A DNA stretch of 64,000 bases from Hormiphora californensis (taxonomy: Eukaryota > Ctenophora > Tentaculata > Cydippida > Pleurobrachiidae), in the NCBI GenBank assembly GCA_020137815.1, contig CM035354.1:3631342-3695341 (forward strand). Direction: 5' to 3'. Below, in pieces: positions 12,556 to 25,300 of this stretch. A program made the position numbers and the translations under genes. A model generated the notes under the pieces. The model searched no databases and was not told the origin of the DNA. It saw only the letters and a list, made by a program, of their open reading frames with translations. Position 1 is the first letter of the stretch; every line of letters begins with the position of its first letter.

Positions 12556-13275
12556 GATGATGTGAACTAGATTGCAGCTATACTGATGCGATGGTATGGT
12601 CCGGTACCAACAATGGGAGCTCTTTATAGACACAGATGATCTTGGCTATATACACATAATAGGCATATAAACACATTCTGGCATCTCTTCTCTGCATATC
12701 GCCTGGCACTACTCGGGAATCTCTCTCTCTCTTCTAGAGCTCGACGTCGAGAAGAGCGAGAGAGTGATAGAGGAGAGAGAGAGCGAGCAGAGGAGAGAGA
12801 GAGCGAGAGTCGAGAGCGCGAGACTGCAGCTCTCTCTATCGCATTTTCTTTATCTCTTTCTTTTTCTCTCTCTCCTCTCTCTCCTTTCTCCTCTCCTCTC
12901 ACTCTCTCTTTCCATAGGAAAAACTATAGCTGATTCCCCACTTTAAATCTTTTTTTTAAAAAAGTAGTCTAAAATTATCAAACAATTGGCTTACAAGGTG
13001 ACTCCCATGAGAAAGGAACAATGTTATCTCGAGCCCAGAGAAAAAAAAAAGGGGAAGAGAAATAGGAGAGAGGGAAGAAAAAAGGAGAGAGAGAGGGAGA
13101 GAGAGGGGAGGAGGGGGGAGGAGAGAAGAGGAAAGGGGAAAGGAGAGAGATCGACAAAAAGAACAAGGAAACTAAGGAAACCAAGGGGCCCCTTAAAAGT
13201 AAAAGCTAAAGAAAACTCCAGAAGGTACACATTTTGACAAAGCTTCCAGGAACAATTTCCAAATTTGACAAAACA
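12321..13275. other. No gene; GA/CT tracts
   Basis: Contains a (GA)n tract at about 12463-12556, mixed CT/GA tracts at 12720-12910 and a purine-rich tract at 13040-13150. No coding signal is seen. Confidence 0.6.
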
Positions 13276-13347
13276 AGGTCCTACCGAGATTCGAACTCGG
13301 GTCGCAAGATTCAGAGTCTTGAGTGCTAACCGCTACACCATAGAACC
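13276..13347 (-). tRNA. tRNA-Gln (anticodon CTG)
   Basis: Minus-strand cloverleaf. The acceptor stem GGTTCTA pairs with TAGGACC (one G-T pair). The D-arm contains an A-box-like TGGTGTAGCGGTTAG. The anticodon stem CAAGA/TCTTG encloses loop CTCTGAA, giving anticodon CTG. The T-arm GTTCGAATC is the B box. The discriminator base is T. No intron is present. Confidence 0.93.
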
Positions 13348-13964
13348 TGGTGACGGAATAATAATCGCGTTATTTTCAAATGCACGTCATATTTCATGGA
13401 GGATTGAGGAAGATAGTTGCCAGGTTAGACTGTTTGTACAAAACAAGAAGATAGTGCCCCACTGATTTATTTAGAAGGAGAAAATTTTTCATGTCGGGCA
13501 TCCGGAGGAAAAAAATTCATTTAAAAAAGGGGAAAATGTTGTTAAGAGATGCTGGCCAGAATTTACAGGAGTAATTATTATAGTTGTAACCGACTATCCA
13601 CCGTGCAGAAGAAAAATAGGAACACACTACACAGAGATGACAAAAGGTAGAACACAAAATCTCTCTCTCCCCCTCTCTCTCTCTCTCTCTCTCTCTCCCT
13701 CTCTTTCCTTTACTATACACACACGCAACTCAGTTAGAGAAGCACCACCTATAGTCTGTCAATAGGTGAGTCTTGTCATCACTAGTACAGCTGTGAGAAT
13801 GCAGAACAGATATTGCGATGAAAAGATTTAACTTTTGGAAGTTTTGAATCTTTTATTTTGAAACCCTGCAGTATTTGCATAAATGCACGGTCAAACAGGA
13901 TGGGCATAAACAAAAGAAGTGACGACGGCTACTGCAAATGCTTGGAGAAGGGGAGTGGAGGAAG

Positions 13965-14063
<99 letters not shown>

Positions 14064-14158
14064 CGAGAGAGAGTTGGAGAGCCAATATCATACAAGCAAA
14101 CAATAAAACCTTACAATTATGATAGAATGAGCATTCTCTGCCTCTCTCTGTGCCACTC

Positions 14159-14244
<86 letters not shown>

Positions 14245-14339
14245 CTCTCCCTCCATAACACGCTCCTCAATGCTCATAAACTGGCATAATAATAGCACTG
14301 CCCAATTAGAAGAACAATACGCACTAATTTACATCTCAC
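13348..14339. repeat. Intergenic, with opposed (GA)n and (CT)n arrays
   Basis: A CT tract lies at 13660-13705, a (GA)n array at 13967-14074 and a (CT)n array at 14156-14252. The last two form an inverted pair about 80 bp apart that could fold into a long hairpin. No gene is seen between the tRNA and the CENP-S stop codon. Confidence 0.8.
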
Positions 14340-15271
14340 CTATGCTCTGGATGCTGCAGCCTTTGACTTCCGCTTTCCCGCAGGTCCTGGTATTTTATCG
14401 AGGCGTTCTCTCAGTTCTTCTTGTAACGAGGGGTTCCTTCTGGCACACAGGATAACATCATCTCCATTCACTGTTGTCCTGCCAAGGGGGGGGGGGGGGG
14501 TGTTAGTTTGACAGGAATATTTCTTGTCACCTCACACCTGGCAATTGTTAGGTGATTGAATTGGTAGAGCATTGGTACCAAAGCTGTCTGGCGGCACCAG
14601 ACCCCGATTTGATTTGACAGTGCGATCAGATGGGGTCCGCGGCGCTAGACAGTACCCCAGGATGTTTGTTTGTCAGAAGTTGTACCGTTTAGCGTGTTGT
14701 GAGAAACACTCCACGTCATGTGCTAACATCTCGGCCTGACGGAGCGCTAACTCAGTGATAAGAGCAGTACACTCTTTGGATATGGCCATGGGAGCCTCCC
14801 CAGCCGCTACTTGGACACCGTAGTGCACTGCAGCTCGCAACCTGAACAAGGGGGGAACGTTACAAAATCGACGAAAAGAGGATAAAAACGAGTCAAAAAG
14901 TCGACAAAAATGGGGGGAAATGAGGTTAAAAAGTCGTTAAAATCTCACCAAAAATACTGCAAAATTAAATGAAAAGTCAAAAAAAATGTTCTAAAAAGTC
15001 AACAAAAATCAGAGTAAAAACACCTAAAAAGCAGAGGTAAATGCCTAAAAAAGTCAAACAAAAATGAGGGCGCACACGGATTTGAACCATGGACCTATCG
15101 ATCTGCAGTCGATTGCTCTACCACTGAGCTATACACCCGGCTGCCAAAAGGGCTATTGAGTGTGATATATACTGTGTAGGACACATGTAGGAAGCGCAGA
15201 TGTTATTGTCTGTGCAGCAGACTGCACTGTAACATATCCAATTACCTTTTATTATCCTCACTCTCATCCAT
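14340..15271 (-). CDS. CENPS: CENP-S / MHF1 histone-fold protein, three exons
   Basis: CENP-S pairs with CENP-X (MHF1-MHF2), binds DNA, and works at the inner kinetochore and with FANCM in replication-fork repair. Exons are 15271-15246, 14841-14686 and 14478-14340, all with GT-AG junctions and in frame, giving 106 residues ending at TAG. The histone fold begins at LRAAVHYGVQ (about residue 10), followed by a helix with ALITELALRQAEMLAHD. The conserved KRTTVNGDDVILCARRN stretch matches the family's KRTTIN-DDV-LLARR motif. A basic tail (GKRKSKAAASRA) follows. It is slightly shorter than human CENP-S (138 aa). The gene lies 143 bp downstream of ARMT1 on the same strand. Its ATG is preceded 10 bp upstream by an acceptor-like CTTTGTTTAG. 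Intron 1 contains a tRNA-Cys. Confidence 0.9.
15067..15138 (-). tRNA. tRNA-Cys (anticodon GCA), within a CENP-S intron
   Basis: Minus-strand cloverleaf. Acceptor GGGTGTA pairs with TGCGCCC (two G-T pairs). The A box is TAGCTCAGTGGTAGAG. Anticodon stem ATCGA is followed by loop CTGCAGA with anticodon GCA. T-arm GGTTCAAATCC is the B box. No intron is present. Confidence 0.95.
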
Positions 15272-15414
15272 GTGGTGCGTGCTAAACAAAGGTAAAATTT
15301 GTTAGACAGAGGTTAAATTTGTTAATTTCATGAAATCAAACAGACAAACGCCTGGTTCACAATGGAAATCTAAACACTAAACTTGAACTACCACAAAACA
15401 GTAAAATAACAAAA

Positions 15415-18400
15415 TCAGAAATTTGTTGAAATGAGAGCATAACTCCCGCAAAACATTGAGTCCCTATCCTCCGCAAGAATCTTCTCCACTCTCTCCTTAT
15501 CACACCCCACAATGGAGTCACTTTTAACAGTCCTTAAGGCACACACTTTAGTCGGTGAGAACCCCTCCAGAGCGGTCCCAAATTTAGTATCGTAGGACCA
15601 TGTTCGATCGTTAACGAGTTTCCTGTAGTTTAGATCACCTTTGAAGAGCACCAGATCACATTTCGATAGTTGATCGTGTAGGTCGGGTGCCATGGATCGC
15701 ATCTCACAGAAGGGAGAAGGTGATGTCCAGAATGGATGTTCTGTTGTTACTAACTTAGAGGATGATTTATAGGAGGAGAGTCGTTCAGAGAATCCTTTTA
15801 GCTCATCATAACCTGTAGGGAAAGGAAGATTAGAAAACAGAGATAGTATACGTCTTGAAAAGTGAAGGAGTTTTGCTAGAGGAGGGATGGGTTTCGGAGA
15901 CCGTTAGTGTAAATCAGAAAAACTGGCCCACTCACAAAACTCAAAAACGTACCGAAAAGATCTGAGAGAGTTGAATCGAAATCACATTGGGTGACGTCAC
16001 TAACGAACCAGGGGATTGATTTCTGGTGGAGGGTTACCATGGTAACTCGACCTGACCTTAGCAACGCATCAACAAGACACAAATCAGAGAACAACTCGTA
16101 GCCAGAGTTATCCAACACGATACCAACCTGGGGGATTTGAGTTAGCGTGGAGAGTGACTATGAACTGAAACATCTCTACAAGATTTAAAGCACAACGTGA
16201 CGAGTTGACTAATATATTAATTGTTACCAAATAAACCTGTTTGTATTTGGGTGGAAGCTCTATAATATAAGAAGAAGCGAGCATTATGAACCATGAAACA
16301 TCTAACATCAGATAAACAGATGAAACTCACATGCCCATTTTCCAAGTTCATCACACAATCCACCACCTTCTCCAGATCATTCGATAGGATCCTCCCATCA
16401 TTCTGGTCCACAGCAGTGCCACTCTGGACATCATTCACACTCAGGTTAAAGTGCTCCAGAAGTGAGAGATCTGTCTTGTTGCCCCACAGAGAGAGTTTTA
16501 TACAGGTTGCTATGACGTCAGAGTAACTGGTAAGCACCAGTGAATCAAATTGACAGTTAGATGGATACCAACATAGATGAGGTTAATTCTAAGCCATACA
16601 AAACCATTCTGATCAGTCGTAGAGTTCCCAATGTGCAGGTTGTGTCTTGGATTCTTCGGTAGACTGCCCGAAAGTGTAGAGCCGCCGACCCTAAAGGAGC
16701 CAGTTTTATACAGTTGCTATGCAAGCCAGCCACAATACGTCACTCAGTGACATCTAATCTTGGCACATGAGGCAGGGAGTCACTAATCCTTAAGAGAAGC
16801 GTGTTGTGTTTCAATCCAATCTATATTGCGGTCCATTCTTGTGTCCTGTTGAGGGAGAGTATCCAAAATTTGTTGTCTAGCACAATACATGTCTGTCCAG
16901 GCCGACTTTGTATGGTGTAGCCCACACCACCTATCCCACGGCCACTATTGATATACCCATGCCTTGGTAGTGAATGTTATGTCATCTTTGTCAGTGAAGA
17001 TCTGGTCCAACTGCCATGGCTAACAGACTTGTGAACTGTTAATCATTAAATAATACACAGGTGGTGAACCATTAGCAGTGAAACACATCACGATGGGTCT
17101 AAGTACGAGGGTCGACTATCACGGTGCTGACTAGCCGATAATAAGTCTACAATAGAAGAGGGATAGCTACATGGCATTTGTCAGGTGGTTGGAGGACGGA
17201 ATTGTTTGTATCGAACTACGGTAGCTTTGGTAGTTAGAGTGCGACCTCATCGTGCATTGAGGGAACTTCGTAACAAGGTTTGCAAGGAAGGTGTAATTGG
17301 AAAAAGTGTCTAGATCTAGGCACCGACGAAAGACTAGCCAATGGTATGCCCGTTTAATTCCAACATTTACCTTTTTGTTTCTCATCCCTAAACACATCAA
17401 AGTGAGGGTAATGGAAGTGGGTGGTGTCCTGTAGAACGGAGTGTATGTAACGGTACATGTAACACTCCACAAACAGCCACGGGGCTCCGAACCTGACAAA
17501 GGTAAGGGGGATATACGGATATTAAAAGGGAGAGAGGGGTATATAATATTTGAGGGAACTGAAGAAGGGTGGACCTTAGACCAAAACGTGGCTGCTATAG
17601 CTGAATCGGGGGGGGGGGGGGGGGGGGGATCACCATTTAGCTGGGTGAGTGATGGGGATTAGTGTATAATTATAGGTGTAATAACTTAGTGTATAAAATA
17701 TATTTATCTATCCATATCACCACCTCTACCATTTTGTTAATATTTCACCATCTCTACCACGTCTACCATTTCACCATCATGTGGCTCATGGCTAACCGCA
17801 TCTTGGTCCGTCTGTGTCAACCCTCAGCTCTGCTCTCATCGCTATCTAGATTGGCTTACCATGTACCTCAATTTGGAGATATCCCTATCTTTATCCCCCC
17901 ATTAGCAGATAGACAGATAGACGAATAGATAGGGAGGGTATCTATTCATCTCGTAATTGTCTTGCACTGCCCCAAAGGGTTCATCTTTGCACAAAATTAC
18001 TAATGATATAGGGGAAGAGAGAGGGATATTGTTTTTGGAAACCACAATGCGTGGAAGGAAATGATTTAATTTCCATGTCTCTAGATATTCTCAGTGTAGT
18101 CACAGTTTTGAGAAATATGCAGGATAATAGGTGATACCAACTAGGTTCAACTGCAAGAATGATCAACCTCTTTTTAGAAAAGCACGATTCAGCAAAGCGA
18201 TCTAACTTGGATATAACTTACAAGCTATACCTAGAAATGAAGATATTACTTAGGGGTGGGAATAATCTTAATACATATCAATGATCCAAGTTGGATCGCT
18301 CTTGAACACACGGTGTTAGAATGAAAATGAGCTGCTGAGAAAATTTACCATGTCTTGTCAGGCAGTGATTCAAGGGCATTGTTCCACTGTTTCACGTCCT

Positions 18401-19080
18401 CTCCCTCTCCCTCTAGCGGCTCCAATTCCTGTGGAAAAAAGATTTATACACTGCATTCAAGTATTGAGAGGAAATTCCGTTCGGAGTAAGAAAGTAAAAT
18501 GGCACGGGTAAAGGGGATTACTTTATTTGTCTGTAGACGTGTTTTAATGCGGCTCAATTTAGCTGCAACTGCCTTCGTGTCTTCTCTAACACTCTCATCA
18601 GCAAGACCCATCTTGAACACTTGGTCAATGATCTGAAACAATTTGATATCACATGAATTATAGCTCTATCAGAATAATTGGCAGTGTGCACGAGATCACT
18701 AGAAACACAACCAAGATTCCCACAGGAAACATTTGATACCATCTGATACCACATGCCACATGATGCAGTGATTGTGACTAAGGTTCAATATTACCCTGTC
18801 TGCCGGTGCCACACCCCGCTTGGATTCTCGACAGTGCACTTGCAATCGGCACCAATAGACAAACATTACCTTGTCTTGCTCGACCCCGCACAAATGTAAA
18901 GAATGGTTAGAACATAACAGATATCACATCGGTGATTGTTACACTCAATTAATACTTTACCTTGGTGATTGTAACAGGATGTCGGTCTTTTATAGAGAGG
19001 TAACAGAATGTGTCCGTGTGTTGACCAGTCAGTTTATCAGGGGCTGTGGACCCGAACAATACATCCTTGATATAGTCCAT
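15415..19080 (-). CDS. ARMT1: ARMT1-like damage-control phosphatase (DUF89 family)
   Basis: The family is metal-dependent phosphatases of damaged sugar phosphates; human ARMT1 was also reported as an acidic-residue carboxyl methyltransferase. Exons found: 19080-18961 (MDYIKDV start, with [15 protein letters not shown]), 18632-18522, 18428-18349, 17492-17371 ([25 protein letters not shown]), 16527-16332 ([12 protein letters not shown]), 16127-15953 ([24 protein letters not shown]) and 15812-15415 ([18 protein letters not shown]). The VLDNSG-E and FKGDLNYRK motifs contain the family's metal-binding Asp/Asn residues. About 400 residues are recovered against 441 in human. One exon of roughly 40 codons, expected between 17371 and 16528, was not located. 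The gene lies between HCF and CENP-S on the same strand. Confidence 0.9.
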
Positions 19081-19354
19081 CAGCTGCTACAAGTGTGTTG
19101 GGTGAGTGTTATTGAGAAACAGGGGGAATCTGTCAGAGCATTGGCCTGACCCTATTTTCATTTCTTTCAAATGGTCTGACAGGTGGAATCGATAGCAAGA
19201 TACATATATGGGTGGGCCAAGAATAAAGAAGGATACATGTTGCTGACATTAAAAAGATAGATTGATAAAACAATGAATAATTTAGCGTTACATATTGATA
19301 CGATTAATAACCACTACAGTCCAGTATTATAACATACCCCTCCCCTCTACATTA

Positions 19355-22300
19355 TCAGTTCATTCTATCAGCAGGACGTTTGGATCCACTAGTCTTTGTA
19401 TCTTGTAGCCACCGCACCTGTGTAGCTGGCCCGTATCCCTTCTCATTCTTGGCCGCAATTCGGAAAATAATGGCGGGTTTATTGGTTTGGTCAACATGTG
19501 CGTTCTGTAGGCTGCTAGTCTTGACCGTGCAGCTTGGGCTGTCATCTGAAGAGAGTAGGTGAGTAAGAATATATTCGAGGTAGAGAAATCAAAAGAGATT
19601 ATTACCTCTGTAGACGAGAACAAAGGCGAGGGAGCTTGGTGTTTCGATACTCTGAGAGTTCTTGATTGCCAAGTATACTGAGTATTCGGATATGTTTCCA
19701 TTTGTGTTTGCTGGTGGATCCCATGCTAAATGAGCCCCATCTGCTCCCTGAAAACATCGGAATTTAAGATCAGGAAACTGTTGGATATCGAAATGACCAA
19801 AACAAGTCTGCATCCCGCGGCAAGAGACAGTACACATGTGCGCGCCCCCATCCGCGCCATAACGGGGGTCATTTCTGCACAAGAACTGTTTCGCGCGCGC
19901 CGCTAAAAGACTCCAGAATCTGTGACAAAGGCTCTTGCCACAACAAATTCTGAAACCATCGGGGTACCTTTGAAATTCTGATAGAAGATGGTGCCCCGGG
20001 GAAGCCAGGAATACAAGTCTTGAACGCTGCAGGCTCGGAGAATTCACCCCGCCCACAGGCATTGATAGCCGCAATACGGAATCGATATGTGGTCCCTGGA
20101 CTCAACTCTAAGCGTTCTATCGTCTTGTTGTCGTCTATCTGGGGACGGGAGGGTTTAGAGACACTAAATACACTAGACAGTGTTCTAGGTGCAGATGGGG
20201 TTATCTGCAGCCATGGTAACGGGTTAGCATAATGCGGAAATATTTGCACGTGCAGATCAGTTTCCTTCGTTTACTATTTGCTTTTGTTGCTCTCAAAAAC
20301 GCTCGTGAAACACTTGAATCTGGTACCACAATGTGGTTTCCACTTCTTACCCAAATCTTAATGATTTCGTTTATGACCCAAGGTATGTTTGCGTCGCTAA
20401 CTGTACTTTGGACACACATATATTGCCTTTTTTCACTTGTTTTCAACCTGTATTTGCTTGCCGATTATCAGCCTATATTCATGTACCTTTTGTGTGTGTT
20501 TTCGACATAAATATCAACACATTCATTGCACCACTAGATCATAAAGAAAATATTGACATGAAAGATCCTACTAAGATAGAAACTTTGCCGATGGGGCTCT
20601 TAGAGCCGACAATGACCGATGGGGTAATCATGTCCAGAGGCCATATCGCCTACCAGCCTGCTGAAACCTCCGAAATGGTTCCCTTTCTAATGTCTCCAGG
20701 TATACAACCAAAAAATGTCTTTCTCCAAAAGAAAATGTTATTGTTCCCAACATAGTACAAGAAGATATGCAGGGTGATAGAACTAATAGAAGTATCTTTA
20801 CCTTTTCGTAAACCACATTCTGGATTAGGTGCTGATGTAGAAGAAAATGAACGCAATGTTGCTCTTCTAATCCAGAGTCACCCAGAGTTTAACCCAGCCC
20901 CGGCACATGCCCAAACCTTCGCCAATACAGGTACATTTTAAGTAGTGAAAAGCATCTAGAAATTCTCATATTTCTAGTTCCCTTAAATATTACTAGCCAT
21001 ACGGTCCCTGAACATCGGTTATCTGAATTAATTCCTTTATCTTCAATCATCAGATGATAAAACAGCGAGTGACACGATGAACCCTACCAAAAAGAGTGTA
21101 CTGCACATGAATGATGTCATTATACAAAGTCTGGACCTGGTATTGGTGATCATTCAGCATCCTCTTTTCAAGTTCTTGATGACAATGAGGGTAAATAATT
21201 TGAAAAAATGATTTCAAAAACTATATTCTGCCCCAACACGTCATATCATAATTCGTCTCCTTCACAGGCACCGGTTAAGAGCAAATTACGAACTTCTGAC
21301 ATGAAAAGTAACAGTGGGCATGAATTGGAAATAATTCCAAACTACTTAGAAGGTAATAACAGTCCCTCAATACTATACATAATATACGTCATAGTATTGA
21401 GGATCTGTATCAGTATTAGGGTTAAGTACGGTGTACCCTAGCTCCTTACCGGTCCCCGTCCCTGATAAAACGTCACCTGTCCTCAAAATGCAAATTACTA
21501 ATTATCGATTTTTTAGCTGAGAATAAGATTGGAGGATTGAAGACACCTGATACCACCCAATTCTCATCCTTAAACTTTGGCCAAGGTGAGTCCAAAATCC
21601 AAAGTTGACAATTAAAAAAAATTGTTTACAAGTTTCAAAGTATATTTTTACTATTTAAAATAGTAACCGAGGGTTATATAACTACCGAGGGTTATATAAT
21701 TACTATATTAAACTATATCTGTTTACAGGTGATAATGGACTCAAATCGGAGAAAAGAATCTCAGAGTCAAATCTGGTAATATACGGCCTGTTGATGATGC
21801 TGTTTTCGTCCGTCATGTTCTTGTTCATTTCGAACATGTACCTCATTTACCAGTAAGTATTAAATATCATAGGTCGTAATATATTTTGATACCGTCTTCA
21901 CAAACCTTGAACGGTTCATGGAGACATTACGAACACAAACCAGACTGCATCTCATAACGTCATTGCAGGTTGAGTAAAAGAGAGGACACGAATGTTCTAA
22001 ATGTTCCGGCCACTCAAAAGAAGCATAAACCTATGACCATTACTATTACGAAAAGCTGCCAGACAGCTACGAGTCCTTCTACTTCTTGTGGGACGCAGAC
22101 TGGCCCACATTCAATTCCACCTGCCATCCCACCTAGGATGCCCATCAGGGCTCCACCACGAGTGCAACTGAGGATTCCGCCAAGAGTCCCTGCAAGAGTC
22201 CAAATGGACAAAGAGAAGTTGGAGGAAATCCTCAAACCAATACCGATGCCGGTATTCAAAAAGGCTCCACCATTTGAAGACATAATGGCAAGACTTCCCC

Positions 22301-25300
22301 CGCTCCCCCCACCGGTAGTCTTACCGAAACTGAAGAAAGTACCGTTGTTGTATAGTGGTTGTACAACTGTATAACGTACACAAATTGAATATTTTTGACC
22401 AGTATATACCTTTGAAAAACAACTTAAAACCAACTTAAAAAGTAGCCGATTGTTTTACTGATGTCGTACCACATAAAACCCTAATAACGCAGTTCCCCAT
22501 TCTACCACGGATTTGTGTCCGACCAAGAGATTGGGTGAAGGATATTTACGGATGGGCTATCCGATACAATAGTTTACTATTTACCACAGCCAAACATCAA
22601 TTTACTCTTCGGGGGAAGGGTTGAAACACGGTATATCGAGGTGCACGTACAGGTAATTAGATCTGAAACATCACTACAAATTCCTATACCAGAGGATGCA
22701 TTTGTATTTTACATGCGTTAATATCTGTCTGTGCTCAATCGAGGTTTGAAGATTGGCTGTTTTCACAACTCATCCTTTGTCAGTCTCTCGTGCTCAATGA
22801 GTTTGAAACTTTCAGCTACAACGTAAAACTGTTTAGTGAGGATGTTTATTGTTTTTGGGAAATGATCAATTTAAACTATGTGTTGGAAATGCCACGGCCC
22901 CGAAAGCAGAAAGCTGACCTGTTTTTATTTTTAATATGAAAAACACAACTCATTCCCGAACAGTAAGATCGTCATCAAACAAAATAATAATGATTTCATC
23001 TATTAACACACATTGATTTTGAATATAAATAAAATAAAAGAAACAAAAAACAAATGCACAATGCATTTTTTGTTTTGTTCTAAAATTTGATTTTATGAAG
23101 GAGCAGTTTACAATATCGAAACAATTCTACCAAATTCCATTCTCCCATCATTTCATTTTGAATACGTTTGTCGTCAACATAAATTGCAATGAGCCGATTG
23201 ATTTAAATTCCTTCTTGGTGGCAATGCCAAGGCCCCAAAAGCTGTCCCTCTTTTGCCAATTGCTTTTGTCACGTTTTTCAAACCATATATTCTACCCAAC
23301 CACCATGTGGCTACCACTTCAACTACATATCTTCATGATATCGATGATATTTAGAGGTATACCTAATATATTAGTCTCTCAATACGTTATGCGTTCAAAA
23401 CGAGCCTTTTTAGCCTATGTTTGACTGTTGCTAAATAGACTTTGTTTAGGTGCCCAAATTGACCAAACACCATGTCCACCAACCGTATCATCTGGCCAAC
23501 CCTCATACTGTGACCTTGTTGAAACAGCTCCCTCCCAACTTGATTGTAAGTGTAGCTTCACAAGTAGCAAGTGTAAACGCTTTAACCATCTAGTAACTAT
23601 AACATTCATTTTATAGATATAAATCATAAATCATTAAATTATTTGTGTTCACAGGTAATAGCAGGTGATTTCCGACAAACATCGGGACTCAGAGTTGGGA
23701 CTCATTCTTCGGGACTTTCAAAGTTATCAGAAAATCAAGGGACACCTTTGGTACTTTTCTTACAGAGCCAGGAAATTCTCAATGAAATTATTGATCTACC
23801 TACAAATGAAATGATTGAAGGAGGAGAAGAAACCCGAAACACAGACAGATTGGCCAAGGTGAATTTTGATTCTGTTAACAGTTTCCACTAGCAGATAATA
23901 TATGTGTTCCCGATGTGTTTTGTATCGCTACTCAGGTTGTTTAGATATCTGCACTTTCTATGTAATGTAGGAAAATTATAGGTAACTCGAAATGTAGATG
24001 TCTTTTTTAAAACTTAACTGTTTTTAGGCGGTAAGTTGTTAGATGTCCATGAAGTGATGGGAGGTGATATTAGATAGCGTACCTGAGATCCACTACACTA
24101 CGAAAGAGGACACCCCGGGTGAGTTGACAGTTTAAAACTTGTTAGAAGTTTTAGGGAAAAATTATCAGGGATATCTTTTGACGAGACTTAGGTAAGAAAG
24201 AGTTATAATTTACATTTTATTCCTCAGGAAGTCAAGCAAAGGGAAGAACTATCTTCACTTCTCGAACAACATCCTACGCGACCGAGAACATATTGGAGGG
24301 TGCTGTATTCCTACTAAAATGGATGAAGGACTTAAAAATCAACTCTGTGATTATCCAACGGTCATACTGTGACCTTAGTAGTACATGTACGTGTTTTTAG
24401 GTAGTACTAAGATCTTTACTACGATTATTACTTGGCACCTCACATTTAAGATACACATTTCTAAGATATCACTGTTTTTAGTTGTTGGTAAAAATATTGG
24501 TCTACCGAACCAGCCACACCATGAAATGACGGAAGAAGATAAAGAAGCCCGGGACACATCTGTACAGTTTGGCCGAGGTGAGTTTCAGTTTTGTTAACAG
24601 CTTGATAGACACCTCTTTTATAGTATTGTCACTTTGTGAGAGTTTATACTCTATTTCTTCCGTCTACAGAAACAAGTGAAAGAGGAAAAGAACAGACCTT
24701 TTCCAATGGAAGAACCTCATTCAATGCTCGATATTTATCACCAGCAACGTGTAGTTTCTTGGAGGCAACTACGGTCCTCCTAAAACTGGCAAAGACAGTG
24801 AACTTCATGTTTGAAAAGGTGCGTGTGTAGATCAAAGTAGTGGAATCTTTCTTAACAGATTCTAATTTCTATCAATTCACCCTTTCCCCTCTTTCAGCAG
24901 GAACAAAAGAAGCCCCTTACTGATGAGCCCCTTACCGATGAGCCCCTTACCCATCACACATCTGCTGATGTGCAAATTCAGCCAGCAAGACCACAATTAC
25001 AAATTGAGCACGTTGCGCCAGTGACATGCAGATGCGAAGAGATGTCAAGGGCACATTTAGCGCAACCCACTCCCTCCCTACTTCATGGTAAGTAAACATC
25101 GTTTCAAAGCATTCTGGTAAAGACAGTGAACTTCATGTTTGAAAAGGTGCGTGTGTAGATCAAAGTGGTGGAATCTTTCTTAACAGATTCTAATTTCTGT
25201 CAATTTACCCTTCCCCTCCTTCAACAGGAACAAGAAAAGCCACAGACGTTTCAGCTCTTGGAGAGAACTGCAGCACTACCCAACCAAAACCAACCAAAGC

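Noticed and set aside
14540-14665. tRNA-like text (GATTGAATTGGTAGAGCATTGG)
   Set aside because: It has an A-box-like stretch, but I could not form the acceptor and T arms at the right distances.
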